Assembly: GCF_018139145.2 (NCBI RefSeq)
Contig: NC_059478.1
Span: 24,149,001 to 24,213,000, forward strand
Reading direction: 5' to 3'
Source: Gymnogyps californianus
Lineage: Eukaryota > Chordata > Aves > Accipitriformes > Cathartidae
Length of the DNA: 64,000 bases
The stretch's first letter is position 1. Each line of letters starts with the position of its first letter. A program made the translations under genes and the position numbers. Of the stretch, positions 47,901 to 58,920 are shown in pieces. A model generated the notes under the pieces. The model was not told the DNA's origin. It worked only from the letters and a program-made list of their open reading frames with translations, and did no database searches.

Positions 47901-50900
47901 TACAGCAGGTAATTTCTGTATTAATTCAGCTTTGTGGTTCTGGTTAGATCTTTTCCTTGAAGACAGCAAAGAACTGATTTTCACTCAGGTTATTTTGAAG
48001 TAGGAATGAAATTAAATTCATGCTTATCAGTCAGTAATGTCCGATGGGGTGGTATGGAGAAAAACCCAGAAAGCAGTCATATGAATTAATGGCAGATCTT
48101 CCTCTCCATCTTTGCAGGCACACTGCTTCCATCACAGAGTTACCTAGGTCCTTCTGCCTTGCAGTTTCATCTCTGCATCAGATGGCAACTTAAATTCCTT
48201 TACAGGAAAGTGCAGGTCCCTGCTCTGGGGTCTCAGAAAGACAGTAGCTGTACTAAAACTCATGCTGCTGGATAAACATGCCATGAGTCCTACTGGGACA
48301 TCCAGAGTGGGTGTTTCTCTTTCAGGTGAGAGCAAGCCATGGAACTGGCTCAGTGGTGGTCCTGGGAGGTCGCTGGAAAAACAGACTTGGAAACCGAGGC
48401 CGAGCTTTTTTGTTTAGTGCTGGTTTGGGATTTTCCAGTAAAGTCAGAGTAAAGGGAAGGACTGAGTTTTGAGACCGCGTTCTGCTAGTGATTGACCACT
48501 AACCACAAACCCCGATTCTCAGCCCATTGACACGGCACAGAACTGAAAACAGCTCTTTCAGGAAAGAAGAGCAGGGATGGACAGGTTACGTGGATGCGAG
48601 GCTCGCATGTCATCAACTTCCCAGAAAAGGAATCTTTCTCAAGGTTGCTGGAGAGAAATTGGCAGCCCTGAGAGTGGGAAAGGATGTAGCTGCAATGCCG
48701 CAGCTGATAGAAAATGCTGTCAAGTTTCCTCAACTGTCAGTTAGGAGGAAAAGAAAATGTAGCACAGAGCTGCCAGCACATCTGGCATAAACTAAAGGTT
48801 TAACTAAAATAAAGCATCCGTCCTCCAGCTTGGCCGGTTACACACTACCCAAGAACAAACTCTGTGGAAAAGCTGACGGGTAACAGATGGTGCAAGCAAC
48901 ATAACTTTGTTCATCAGCTCCTACTGCCAGTCATACTCCATTAGTGGAAGCAGCTTTTCTCACCTGAGTGAGGCGGCCTCTAGGAGCACTGCTGTGGACT
49001 AAGCTTGGCCTGTGCCAGCAGGGTTGTTCTCAGGTTATTTGACACTGACTGCCTTGTGTGGCATGCCAGTGACCACAATTGTCAGGTATGGATTTTGGTA
49101 TCTCCCTTTTTCCTCTGGAAATGGCTCATAACTAATCATGTCACTGTTCTATTTTTAGGTAAGAACACAAAGCTCACCTTTTCTCCTACAGTCATTATTC
49201 ATTAGCAAGCTATTTTCATTAAATTATTGTATGTCTCCTATTACTTGTAACTATAGCTAGAAAACACAGAAAGACGTTAGGGTCATTTTCACGCTTGGTG
49301 GAACCAAGACCCAGACCCCAGTGGTCCCAGAATCTGAACTTGCCACAATGTTTAGGGTCAGTCAGTGCTCAGGGAGGAGCAGTATCTGCTGCGCTGAGCA
49401 GGAAACAGCTAGTTAAGAATAAATGGAGCACTAGGAGATGGGAAGCAGAAATATTTGTCCTCTTATCATCACCATCTGCTTTTTTCCCATTGAGGCATGT
49501 GGCATACTTCAGTCTAATGCCAACTCTGCCCAGAGGGGTTTAGATGAAACAAATGAAATTCCTTTCTTCCTTATACTATCCTTGTAAAGTTGCCTGACCA
49601 TAAGTCTTTGCCCTTTTTCCCCAAGGTTAAAAACAAGCCAAAATAAAAATCTAGTGGTCGGGACCCTATTACTTTTTGCCTCTCTCTACATTTCCTTAAC
49701 GACTTAATGCTTTCTGGTATTCGTATGTGATGTGCACAGTTGTTGGGGGGATGGGGATGGTTGCATTAGTATTGAGACCTCCTCCGTCATTGCTGGCATC
49801 ACCACATCCCTTAGCTTATCTGTGCATAGTCATTGGGATGGTGTAGCTGCTGTGTTACTTCAGCTTGGTGCCTAGTTAGACTCTTTCTCTCCAGGGAGGT
49901 GTTTTAAGACTTGCCAAACCAGGCCAGTCAATTGTGCTCCCATCCAGTCTAGTCCCACTGCAAAGAGCCTGTGGAGCAAACTGGCAGCTATGGCTGTTTC
50001 CACCTTCTGAGCTGAAGAGCATCTTTGAGGCTCTTGTGGGCTTTAAGCCTGCGGGAGCCTACCTGGCCCAGCCTGCACATCCTTAGGAGTTCTTCTTTCA
50101 GTTGCTGCCTTGCCTAGACCTTCTACATCTTTTCTTCTCTCCCTCCTGCTCCCATGCAAAATGATACAGTACACTGGCACATTTCCTCATTAGCACAAAT
50201 TTCTGTGGTGGCTGAATTGTTTGAAATGTTAAAATCTGGACTATGGTTGTCAAAGCCAGGATACTTAGAAAAGAATGGCTCTTTACAGAGCCATATGCAG
50301 CTCAAGTGAAATTTGAAAAAGAAAATTTGTCTGTAAAGACAGCACACGCTTGACTTTTTTTTTTTTTTTTTTTTAATAGAGCACCTCATAACACTTGCAA
50401 ATATCTACTGTAACCACAGCCCAAGCTTCTTTATGAGCATGCATAGTGGGCAGTAGTTTTCCCTGGGCATTTGAAGATGTGCTGCATGGGGATTAGGCAG
50501 CAGCTTTGCTGTAGACGCCCAGCAGCGATGGGCGGAAGCTGTGCTAGGCAGTAGCACGTACTAAAATCCTGTTCATACGGAGCTGTGCATTACTCAGGAC
50601 TGGCAGTCATGCCCACTCTCTTTGGACCTGCAGGGTTTAATAAGCTGTGTATGCTGCCTCGGCATAGCAGCTTTCCCTCTCCTGCACTGTGAACTCTGCA
50701 AGCTTTCTCCACGTCCTTTCTGCAGTTTATAAGCTCTGTCTGCCGGGGATGCTCTGGAGCTCCTTCAGCTTCAAAAAAAGGGTTGTCGTGAATATTTTTA
50801 AATATAGCCAGCCAGTCTCTAACAAGTACTCAAATACAGATTACTAAATGTAGAATTCAACTAGAATGCCTGGAGATACAGTTTTCTAGGACAGCTGTGA

Positions 50901-51380
50901 GAGTTTACAACCTTCTCTCTGCTATCTCCAACGTATTTGACTTCAGATTCCCTTCAAAATTTCTCCATAGTCAGTACCCTGTACAAGGTGGTTCTTCCGC
51001 TTGAAAACAGGGCAGTTAATTACAGTCATAAATATGCAGTCACTGGCCAGTCTCCCTGGGTAGATACATACCACTGAAATAAGATTTGTGGAATTTGGTT
51101 TTGCTGTAGGTGCTGTAGGACATACAAAATTAATGTCCTCAGATGAGTATCCCATGGGAGGTTATGGCGATACCGATGTCCTCTTGAAACTCAGGACTGT
51201 TGAAAACACACATGAAATAATGGGTATAGGAATTCATATAATCATCTATGAAAAGTTAAACATGAATTAGCAAGAATTGATTGCTTTAAAAGATCAAAGT
51301 TTAATGATCCAAAGAGCAGCAATAGTGGTACCGTTCTGTTCCTCAGTATGTAGCCCTGCAGAAAGAGTTACCATGATGCC
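47901..51380. other. Unique non-coding DNA, no gene recognised
   Basis: No exon, tRNA or interspersed repeat was recognised. A T20 homopolymer occupies 50355-50374. The rest is ordinary mixed-composition DNA with short open frames. Confidence 0.55.
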
Positions 51381-51645
51381 TGTCCTGGTTTTGGCTGAGA
51401 TAGAGTTAATTTTCTTCTTAGTAGCTGGTACAGTGCTGTGTTTTGGATTTAGTGTGAGAACAATGTTGATAACACACTGCAGTTTTAGTTGTTGCTAAGT
51501 AGCGCATATCCTAGGTTAAGGACTTTCCAGTTTCCCATGCTCTGCCAGCAAGCAGGTGTGCAAGAAGCTGGGAAGGGAGCACAGCCAGGGCAGCTGACCC
51601 GAACCAGACAAAGGGATATTCCATACCATAGAACGTCATGCTCAG

Positions 51646-51653
51646 TATATAAA
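51646..51653 (+). promoter_or_regulatory. LTR core-promoter TATA box
   Basis: TATATAAA sits in the middle of the LTR, in the position expected for the retroviral U3 promoter, about 20 bp before a G-rich block. It is intact, so residual promoter activity directed to the right is possible. Whether it is active is unknown. Confidence 0.75.
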
Positions 51654-51851
51654 CTGGGGGGAGTCGGCCGGGAGGGGTGGATCGCTGCTTGGGCATCGGT
51701 CAGCGGGTGGTGAGCAATTGCATTGTACATCACTTGTCTTTTCTTGGGGTTTATTTCTGTCTTTTTTTTTTTGTTGTTATATTCCTTTTCCTTACAATTA
51801 TTATTATATTTTTTATTATTAGTTAGTATTCTATTTTATTTTACTTTAGTT

Positions 51852-51857
51852 ATTAAA
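51852..51857 (+). promoter_or_regulatory. LTR polyadenylation signal
   Basis: ATTAAA lies about 200 bp after the TATA box, downstream of a T-rich, ATT-repeat-rich tract, and before the 'cccacgagtttt' block. The variant ATTAAA is a common functional signal. Its position fits the R/U5 part of this LTR. Confidence 0.65.
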
Positions 51858-51983
51858 CTGTTCTTACCTCAGCCCACGAGTTTTACTTTTTTTTCCCCCA
51901 ATTCTCCTCCCCATCCCACTGGGAGGGGTGAGGGGTGAGCGGCTGCGTGGTACTTAGTTGCTGGCTGGGGTTAAACCACAACA

Positions 51984-53278
51984 ATGCTGTATAACAAAAA
52001 TGTTAGAAAAACTAGTGCAACTGTTAAAAACACCTATTTAAAAAAATTTTTTATGATTATGAAATGAATTGTACAACATTTCTGCTAGTGCGAAAAGTCC
52101 CTCTGTAGTACAATAAGTGGAACTGTGTGAACTATGAAGCCTTAGGATTATAGTTTCATAAAAAGAGGTGCATGGCGTGCCTCCTACTACATTATGTATT
52201 CCCCCCTGGAGTACTTCCTTCTTGCGGAGTTTCAGGTATGGAAAAGATGAGCTGTTACATTAGCAAAAATCATTGCCTGCAATCAGGTATCATTCTAAGT
52301 CTTTGTAATTAGCAAAGGGAGCAAAGCGCTTGCTGTGTTGCTGTAGTACAAAACTGATATTAGGCAAATTGAAGCAGGGCAGTGTGGTTTTTGGATGTGT
52401 ATATACGGGGCAGCTGCAGGTAGCGTCTCAATTAAATGTGTCTGTTACCACGTGGTATCCCTCCTCTTTAAAGTGTTTTGTGCTGTGCTTTTGGGGGTGT
52501 TGCTCGGAGATTTGTATGGGCAACTGTTTCTACTATGTTGCAGCTGCCAATCCTGTGCAAAGACAACCAGCTAATGCAGATCCCCGTGCTCTTTGTTTGG
52601 TTTGAGTTCCTGCGCACATCGCCAGCGTGGCCAAGATGGGGCATGTGCCAACTTGCAGCGGGCTGGGCTAGGTCTTTGGTGCCCAGCAGCCATCCCGTCA
52701 CAGGAATGTGAGATGTGCTGCTGGGCTGGGTGTTGTGGACACTAACTTACTCCAAGGCCCCCAGCGGGCGTTTGGGAGCTCTGCAGGAGAGCTTGTTTAG
52801 GTGACGTGCCTGTCAAAGAGGCATTCAATGGGGACATCTCCCTTTCTCCCTCCAGGGTGGCTTAATTCAGAGACTACCGCCTACGGAGAGGGGTATCATT
52901 CAGAGTGAAATTACAGACGACTGACAGGATCCCTGTCCTCGTAAATCCCCAATAATTGTGACAAATGTCTGGAGTGCCGCAGGCTTGCAGTGCTCTGCCA
53001 GCTGCCCTGCCAGCCCGGCAGCAGCCACAGCGGCAGGGCCAGCACCTTGCGAGGCTGCGGCAGCGTGGCCCTGTCGCGGGGCTGCCAGGGACTCGCTGCC
53101 GTCACCCAAGCTGGGGCTTTTAACTGTTTTCTGGCAGGGACACAGGATCAGATCTGGTTAAAGCAGCCAAAATGGCAGCAGTTGTTTCCTGCTGCCTGTT
53201 TTGTTCATATTGATTACAGACCCTAGTGGAAACCCACAGCTGAAATAGCAGTTTGCTGCCAGTTTTGCTGTGTCAGCA
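51984..53278. other. Unique non-coding DNA, GC rises toward the right end
   Basis: No gene was recognised. Between about 52970 and 53110 the sequence is rich in GC and in GCC/GCA-type triplets, so several frames read as alanine-rich peptides on both strands. This is a composition effect. Confidence 0.55.
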
Positions 53279-53400
53279 GAATCCTGAGATTTCCGTAGCA
53301 TGAGATCAGAAGGGAGATTAGGTTATCTGCCCCAATGTCCTCACATCTCAGGCAGTCACCAGATAGTCCTGCAATGCACCTGGGCATCTCATTGCACAGG
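53279..53400 (-). repeat. CR1 LINE 3' end, antisense (part 1 of a split copy)
   Basis: The run from 'gatttccgtagcatgagatc' through 'agaagggagattaggttatc' to 'cacatctcaggcagtcacc' matches the reverse complement of the CR1 3' terminus ('ggccagaagggaccattaggtcatctag...'). The match fades after about 53400. The next expected CR1 block appears only at about 54010, so this looks like the first part of an interrupted element. Confidence 0.6.
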
Positions 53401-54009
53401 AACCCATCCCAGGCACAGCTGGAGAACAGGAGCCTCAGGGGAGCCACTGATGCTGAGGCCCACATGAAGCAAGGGGGTGTTTGCAAGGGGTTCATGCCAT
53501 CCCTGCAAGCTGCACTGGGCTGCCCTGGTGGGGAAGCAGCCCTTCCTCCCTCTCCCACAGTCCTCGTCCACTTTCTCTCCCCATAGATCCATTAGTATTT
53601 CTGATCCCCTAGCTTTCTGCAGGTTTTGTGGGATCATTCTTGGTGCCACCCCCAGCCATTGCTCTCTCCAGCCCATGGTATACCTATAGCTGCTCTCTGC
53701 TGCTTCAAAGAAAGCTGGGAAGGAAGCAAAACCACGGACACACTGCAAATAAAATTCCTCCCTGAGCAAAGCAGACAGTTGTCTAAAGCCCTGGGCTACG
53801 GGAATTGATTAGAAGTTGTCTTGTTGCAGCTGTCACGTGTGCTGGGGGCAACACAAACATCCACTCCTGCCTCCAGCCCACTCAGCAAAGCGGGTGCTGG
53901 GGCTCGGCAGTTTGGCTTCCCAAACCAGACAGCACCCTCAGGCCCACGAGCCCAAACTCCTTTTTCTACACACATGCACTAGCGACGCAGCTTCTCCGGC
54001 AGACTGGAG
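53401..54009. other. Roughly 0.6 kb of non-CR1 sequence between two CR1 parts
   Basis: It shows no similarity to CR1, no terminal inverted repeats and no poly-A tail that I can see. It includes open frames up to 126 codons on the minus strand with no recognised domain. It may be a nested insertion of an unrecognised element, or heavily diverged sequence. Confidence 0.4.
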
Positions 54010-54150
54010 GAAACTTTTTATAATTTTTTTTAATCTCCTCTGAAAGATCCCAAGCAGCGGTGAATCCATCATCCTTCCTGGTGACATGCCCCAGTTTTGA
54101 ATCAGCTTCACAATGAAGAGATGACGCCTGTCCCCAGCATGGCGTGTGGC
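54010..54150 (-). repeat. CR1 LINE fragment, antisense (part 2 of a split copy)
   Basis: 'cggtgaatccatcatccttc' with 'ccagttttgaatcagcttca' and 'caatgaagagatgacgcctg' aligns to the reverse complement of the CR1 segment that normally lies about 100-200 bp inside the 3' end. Orientation agrees with the part at 53279-53400. The copy is strongly decayed. Confidence 0.5.
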
Positions 54151-55684
54151 TCCAGGGATGGAGGGCAGCAGCAGAGCCGCACCAGTGCCTGGGCAGCCAT
54201 TGAGTCAGCCCCAGCACCTCATCAAGGGTCACAGGCCGTGGCCGTGTGGTGGAAGGAGGTGCAGCCTCTGTGATATATTTTTTTTCATACACTGATAATT
54301 GACTCTGATTTTAGCAGCTGGCAAAATACATACTAGAAGAATGTGTGGGGTTTTGTCCCAGTGTATTGTTCCTCCCCTTTTTATGTTGCATTGAACTTGC
54401 TTACTCAGCAAACTCTTTATTTCCAAATCAAGGATGTGAAATTTCTTTCATTTTAAGATCTTTTTTTAAAAAAAACCAAATATCTGTGGAGCTGCCACAT
54501 TGAGATTGATTCCTCTGGAAAGTGTAGTATTTAAAGCTAATCTTGCTTGAGTTCGTAAATTGCTTATTATGTGTGGTGCTTAGCACTTGAATCACTTTTC
54601 TTGGCCAGGGTGCTCCAAGCTCTAGGGGAAGAAGAGGAGCGTGAAAGGTGCAGCTGCATTTAAAACTGAAGTGCTCATTTTGAAATATTTCCCTGTAGCG
54701 ATGGGAATTTTTCTCCCCGAAACAAGTGTTTGGTTTCAGGCTGGTTGGAGAGACATCCTTAAGGAAAGAAAAGAAAAAAAGGAAAAAAAAGAAAAGGACT
54801 GTCTGCAGATTCATTTTTCCATTACTTGGAACTCATCTTGTATATAATTTAGATGAGTCTTAACGAGGCATAAAGTCACTTTGAGAAAATTGATGACTCT
54901 TCATTCGCTCCTCTGTGAAATGAGGGCCTGGAGCCTTCCCTTTGTTCCTTTGGTGGGATCATCAGATCTGATTGCAGAAACCTGATGAAGCTCTTAACCA
55001 AGCACCAGAGTAACCACAGCTCTGGCCTTCTCCTCTTTATTGATCTTGCAGCCAGGCCACATTTCTATTTCAGCCTAGCATACTCCATGTTTCCTTATCT
55101 CTAGTGAAACTCATCCCTGGCCCTTTTGGGCTTATTAACTCTTCAGTCACCTAATGTTGTTTAGTAGGGTTCAGAGAGCCTGTGGCTGTGCAGAGAGGAC
55201 TTCTGCCATCTCTGGCTCTGAATTTGTGGTCGCGTGGACGGAGCAGGGCACAAGGCACTCAGGGAGTTGGGGTCTGTGCTAATCATGACATATTCATAGC
55301 CTCTAGTTCCACCTCTTTTTATCTCCATTTGCCCCCGCTGCAAAGCGGGGTGCTGACACAGTCCTTGGGACCACATTGCGGTGGGTCCCCTGGCATTTGC
55401 AGTGTTCATGCCTGTGGTGGCTTTGCATCTGCTTGGAGACACCTCGGCAGCCTGGGAGGCAGGTGAGCCCAAAGGACAGCCAGGGTCTGTGAGAGACGGT
55501 GCATGTTGTTCATTCCCTGGTTCTCGATTTGCAAGGTCGAGCTCACTGGAGAAGCCGGTAGGTGTGAATTTTTCATTGCTATTTCCTCCTTGTGCCTCAG
55601 CGCGCCGTGAGCTGCAGTTTGCCGGCTTGCCTGCTTCGTAGCAAGAAAGGTCAGGAACCTCATAAACAAGGTGAGAAGCAGAGT
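54151..55684. other. Unique non-coding DNA with a purine tract
   Basis: No gene was recognised. At 54758-54797 the plus strand is an almost pure A/G tract (AAGGAAAGAAAAG type), capable of triplex structure or simply an expanded A-rich simple repeat. It could be the A-tail of a retroposed sequence on the plus strand, but nothing recognisable precedes it. Confidence 0.5.
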
Positions 55685-55985
55685 GGGGCGGTGTGGCCGC
55701 CCGGGCTGCTGATTCCTCCTGACATTAGAGCGCTAATGAATGTTCTGTCATGGTCCCGTGAATATTGCAGGAAGCTTTCGCCTCCCGCCTCCCCTGCCTT
55801 CACCGGGCCTTGGAGTTACCAAGGTTACCTGACATGACTTTCCCGGGAGAGAGGAGCAATAGCTGCAGGTCGGCTGCTCCCGGGAGCATCCTGCCTCCGC
55901 AGCGGGCGTGGGGAGCGTGGCCAGCGCAGCGTCGCCTTCCTCACACTCCCTTTGGCTGTTGCCGTTCCCCTCAGTCCCACCCCAC
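55685..55985. promoter_or_regulatory. Weak CpG-rich patch, possible regulatory element
   Basis: About 19 CpG dinucleotides occur in roughly 300 bp, far denser than elsewhere in the window, with GC-box-like 'ggggcggtg' at the left. The patch also contains 'attagagcgctaatgaatg', a near-palindromic homeodomain-like site. No exon or start codon context was identified, so this may be an orphan CpG cluster or an enhancer and not a promoter. Strand is unknown. Confidence 0.35.
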
Positions 55986-56230
55986 GCTGCCTAAGGTGTC
56001 ATTGGTTTCATTTTATTTTAGGTTTTTTTGAGTAAGGATCATATTAATTTTGTTTTGCTTGCATAACCCAGACTGTTATCATCCGACTATTACTCACACA
56101 TTTTCCTTCAGACAGCAAATGGGAGAGATAAAACTGCAGCAGGTTTATGTGATTTCTGCTTATCAAATTACTGTAATTATTTGAAGAATGGCTTAAAATT
56201 GTATGGAGTAATGAATTTAATTATGAGTTT
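55986..56230. promoter_or_regulatory. Candidate conserved non-coding element (AT-rich)
   Basis: An abrupt switch from the CpG-rich patch to AT-rich, repeat-free DNA with 'catattaattttg', 'ttatcaaattactgtaattatt' and 'gtaatgaatttaattatgag'. The pairing of a CpG patch with an ATTA-dense block is typical of developmental regulatory regions. Conservation cannot be judged here. Confidence 0.3.
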
Positions 56231-58539
56231 GCAGCGATGCCTTGTGCTGCATATGGCTTGCAAATGGGCAAGTTTATGAGAAGCTCTTCACAAAGCGGCA
56301 GCAGGTGGGATTGTAGCATGGTCCTTGCAAAGAGAGGCTCCAGCACCTCCATACCACAGCAAGGGGGGACGAGGCATGCTTTGCAGTCGCATGCTTTGCA
56401 GGTCGGCTTGACAAATTGTGCTCATCATTCAACTGATCAGCTCACTTAGTCCAATTCTAATACAAACCCAGGCAAGACAAAGTGCCGGAAGCCTCCTGGT
56501 CGTGGCATGCTGCAGCCGGTTGGCTTTGCTCGATCTCCTCAGCCTCAAGGCATGCGGGGGACCAGCTCACTTGCCCAGACCTCCGCACCTCCTGTTCAGG
56601 AGATCAGCCTGCGGGTAGCTGTAAGCGAAGGCAGGTCAGGCAGTGCTGACAAACCTGTCCCACCAGGGCCACACCCTTTGCAACCTGCTCGAAACACTCA
56701 GAGGTAGTGTTTGCCACGCTTCGCACTAGGAACGGCAAATTTTTTCACCACAGCTGGGAGATGCACAGGGACGTGCCTGACCCCTGTGAACTGTGGAGCG
56801 CACTCTCTGATCCCAGGATGTCCCCAAACCCTCAAACACAATGAATTTCTCCGTGCCTGCTTGTGCTTTTCTTTACACCCCTGCTTAGTTCCAGGTGCTA
56901 TAAAAAATTGTATTCTCCTGCACTCCACTAAAGGGCTCCATCCCTTCCTGAAGCTGGCAGATGGGGACGTGGCAGCTCTCCGTCCCCACCGCCGTGGGGC
57001 CAGTTGAACAGCGCAAGGGAAGGAGACTGCGCATCCCTGTGGGCTGCTCTCTGCCTCTTGTGCACAGAAGTGGAAACTTTGTGTTTCCTGCCAGTTGAGG
57101 TAGTGACCATGTATGAGATTTCAGTCTTTTGTCTTGTTGACTAAAATACAGACAATTATGAGACAGCCAGTTTTAGGAATACTGAGTTTTACAGGCAGAT
57201 GGTTGGGACTGGACAATATTTTTTATGCTTTTTTCCATTACATTCTGTGGGTATTTGATGTAGATGGTGTTGCGTAAGTGGATAAATAGCTGGAAAGACT
57301 GATCTGGAAAGGGGCAAAGCCAGATGAAATACTGTCCTTCAGAGCAGGTTTGTTTTGGAAAGCGAGAGTGTGTTCCTGAGGGACAGGCTGGCAAAGGTGG
57401 ACCGCACCGCCATTCCCAACAAAAGTGGATTATGGAGAGAGACATAGGGCTAATGGGGTGAAGAGAATTGGGCTAGATGCATTTAGGCAGTGGAATAAAA
57501 TGCAGCCAACAGAGAATTGAAACTGGGTCTATGGGAAGTGGAAAAACTGCTGGAACTTCAGATCTTCTGTGCTGTGATGTTCTGAGCCTTATAAAGGACT
57601 ACTGGATCATCTGGTACAACCCGACTGCCACCTCGTTCTCCTTGGCATCCCTTATAACATGGTAGATAGTTCAGGCTTAACTACTTAAAATATCAGATAT
57701 GAAAGGCAAAAGAATAAGTGACCAAGGGCCATCCAATGTCTGAAACCTTTGCAAGGATGAAATGGCTTAGAGGTGATACTAACAAATGGTTCATGGTCTA
57801 CAGCTCAATGATTACAGTGTGTCAATGTTTGGGGTTTTTTTTATTTAAAAAAAGGTGGCTACCATAAGAGGTTACCAAATTTTGAAAGTGCAAGCCTGCC
57901 CTAATTTTGGGCTTTAGGCAAATCTGGCCTCGCATGCAAAGAGAAGGCATTAGCAGTCAAAACCCTTGTCTTTCTTGACGCATGAATAAGGGAGTTTGTG
58001 TGCAGGATGGAGTCGTACATGGTATTATGTCTGTCTAAATGCAAGGTCAAAGCAGATTCTAAATGGTATTGACTTTTAAAAGAGCTTGTCACAAGGCAAG
58101 CATGAATTCTGCATAATCTCTGCACTTTTATGTAAGTGAGGAAGCAGCAAGTTACGATGAGAGTGCCGAAAGAAAATGTGGTTGTTGAAGCCATAAACCA
58201 GGTGTAATTTTTGGCAATCTTTCCATAACCCTGCTTAAGCCAGGAAGAAGGAGAAGCCCACTTTCATTTGGAAAACTCATAAAGATTTGTGTGACGAATG
58301 CTGTAATTGTTAGTATGTTGACGGTGGTCATAAATACAGATGAGTGAGAAGAGATTGCAGGGCGTAGCAGTTTGCCGTGAGTCTGGCCGGCTGTGACTGA
58401 CTTCCAGCTGCAGCCAGCCCCTGTGGGTGTCTCCAAGGAGAATGTGTTTTCTCCTTCCCATACTGACATGAACTATTTCCACGGTTCAGCATGTGGGACA
58501 AGAGGAAGAGAATACCTTAAGGGCCAGAGCATGAGATTT
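56231..58539. other. Unique non-coding DNA, no gene recognised
   Basis: A short tandem duplication of a 13-base word ('gcatgctttgcag') occupies 56374-56386 and 56389-56401. GC is moderately raised to about 57.0 kb. No exon or interspersed repeat was recognised. Confidence 0.55.
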
Positions 58540-58920
58540 CATTACCCTTAGTGTTTTTAGCCTTTATGGCTACAAATGTTATTAAACATCATAAAATTGT
58601 CCAGTTCTTTTAAGTTCAGCTACAGTACTTTTCCCAATTTGTGCTTATATGAAAGAAGAAGACAGCAAAGCTTGTCTATGAAAAAATGAGAAAATAAGAG
58701 TCATCTTAAATTCTTAAAAGCCATTTGAAAACATGAAATAAAATTACCAATAATATTTTGCACACAAAGCTGTCTTCAGGAGGGATCTGTATCAGAGCCG
58801 ATAACAGTGGCTAATGTTTTCTTCTCTCAATCATTTTTAAAGGTCACTTCATGATCAAAATCTACTTGCTAATTTAATTTCTATTCTCAGTGTAAATGTA
58901 AGATGATGCAGTTATTCTGT
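58540..58920. promoter_or_regulatory. Possible conserved non-coding element (AT-rich)
   Basis: AT-rich and repeat-free, with 'tgttattaaacatcataaaa', 'ataaaattaccaataatatt' and 'ttgctaatttaatttc'. This is similar in texture to the other candidate elements but without a strong motif cluster. Low confidence. Confidence 0.2.

Larger units (their letters stand above)
51381..51983 (+). mobile_element. Solo LTR of an avian endogenous retrovirus (Neoaves-type family)
   Basis: A complete LTR of about 603 bp begins TGTCCTGGTTT and ends AAACCACAACA, imperfect terminal inverted repeats with the canonical TG...CA ends. Internal landmarks match a family I recall as widespread in neoavian genomes: 'gagatagagttaattttctt', 'ggactttccagtttcccatg', 'gggatattccataccat' and a 'tatataaactgggggg' core promoter. 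No gag, pol, env or primer-binding site lies on either side, so it is a solo LTR left by recombination. Flanks give a perfect 4-bp duplication ATGC, or 5 bp with one mismatch (atgcc before, atgct after). Decay is light compared with the CR1 relics, suggesting a later insertion. The exact named subfamily cannot be given without a library search. Confidence 0.9.

Noticed and set aside
52900..53226. Alanine-rich open frames on both strands
   Set aside because: The GC-rich GCC/GCA repeats make every frame look alanine- or glycine-rich; no coding evidence.
57095..57116. let-7-like 'tgaggtagt' start
   Set aside because: Only the seed matches; the rest of the mature sequence and the hairpin partner are absent.
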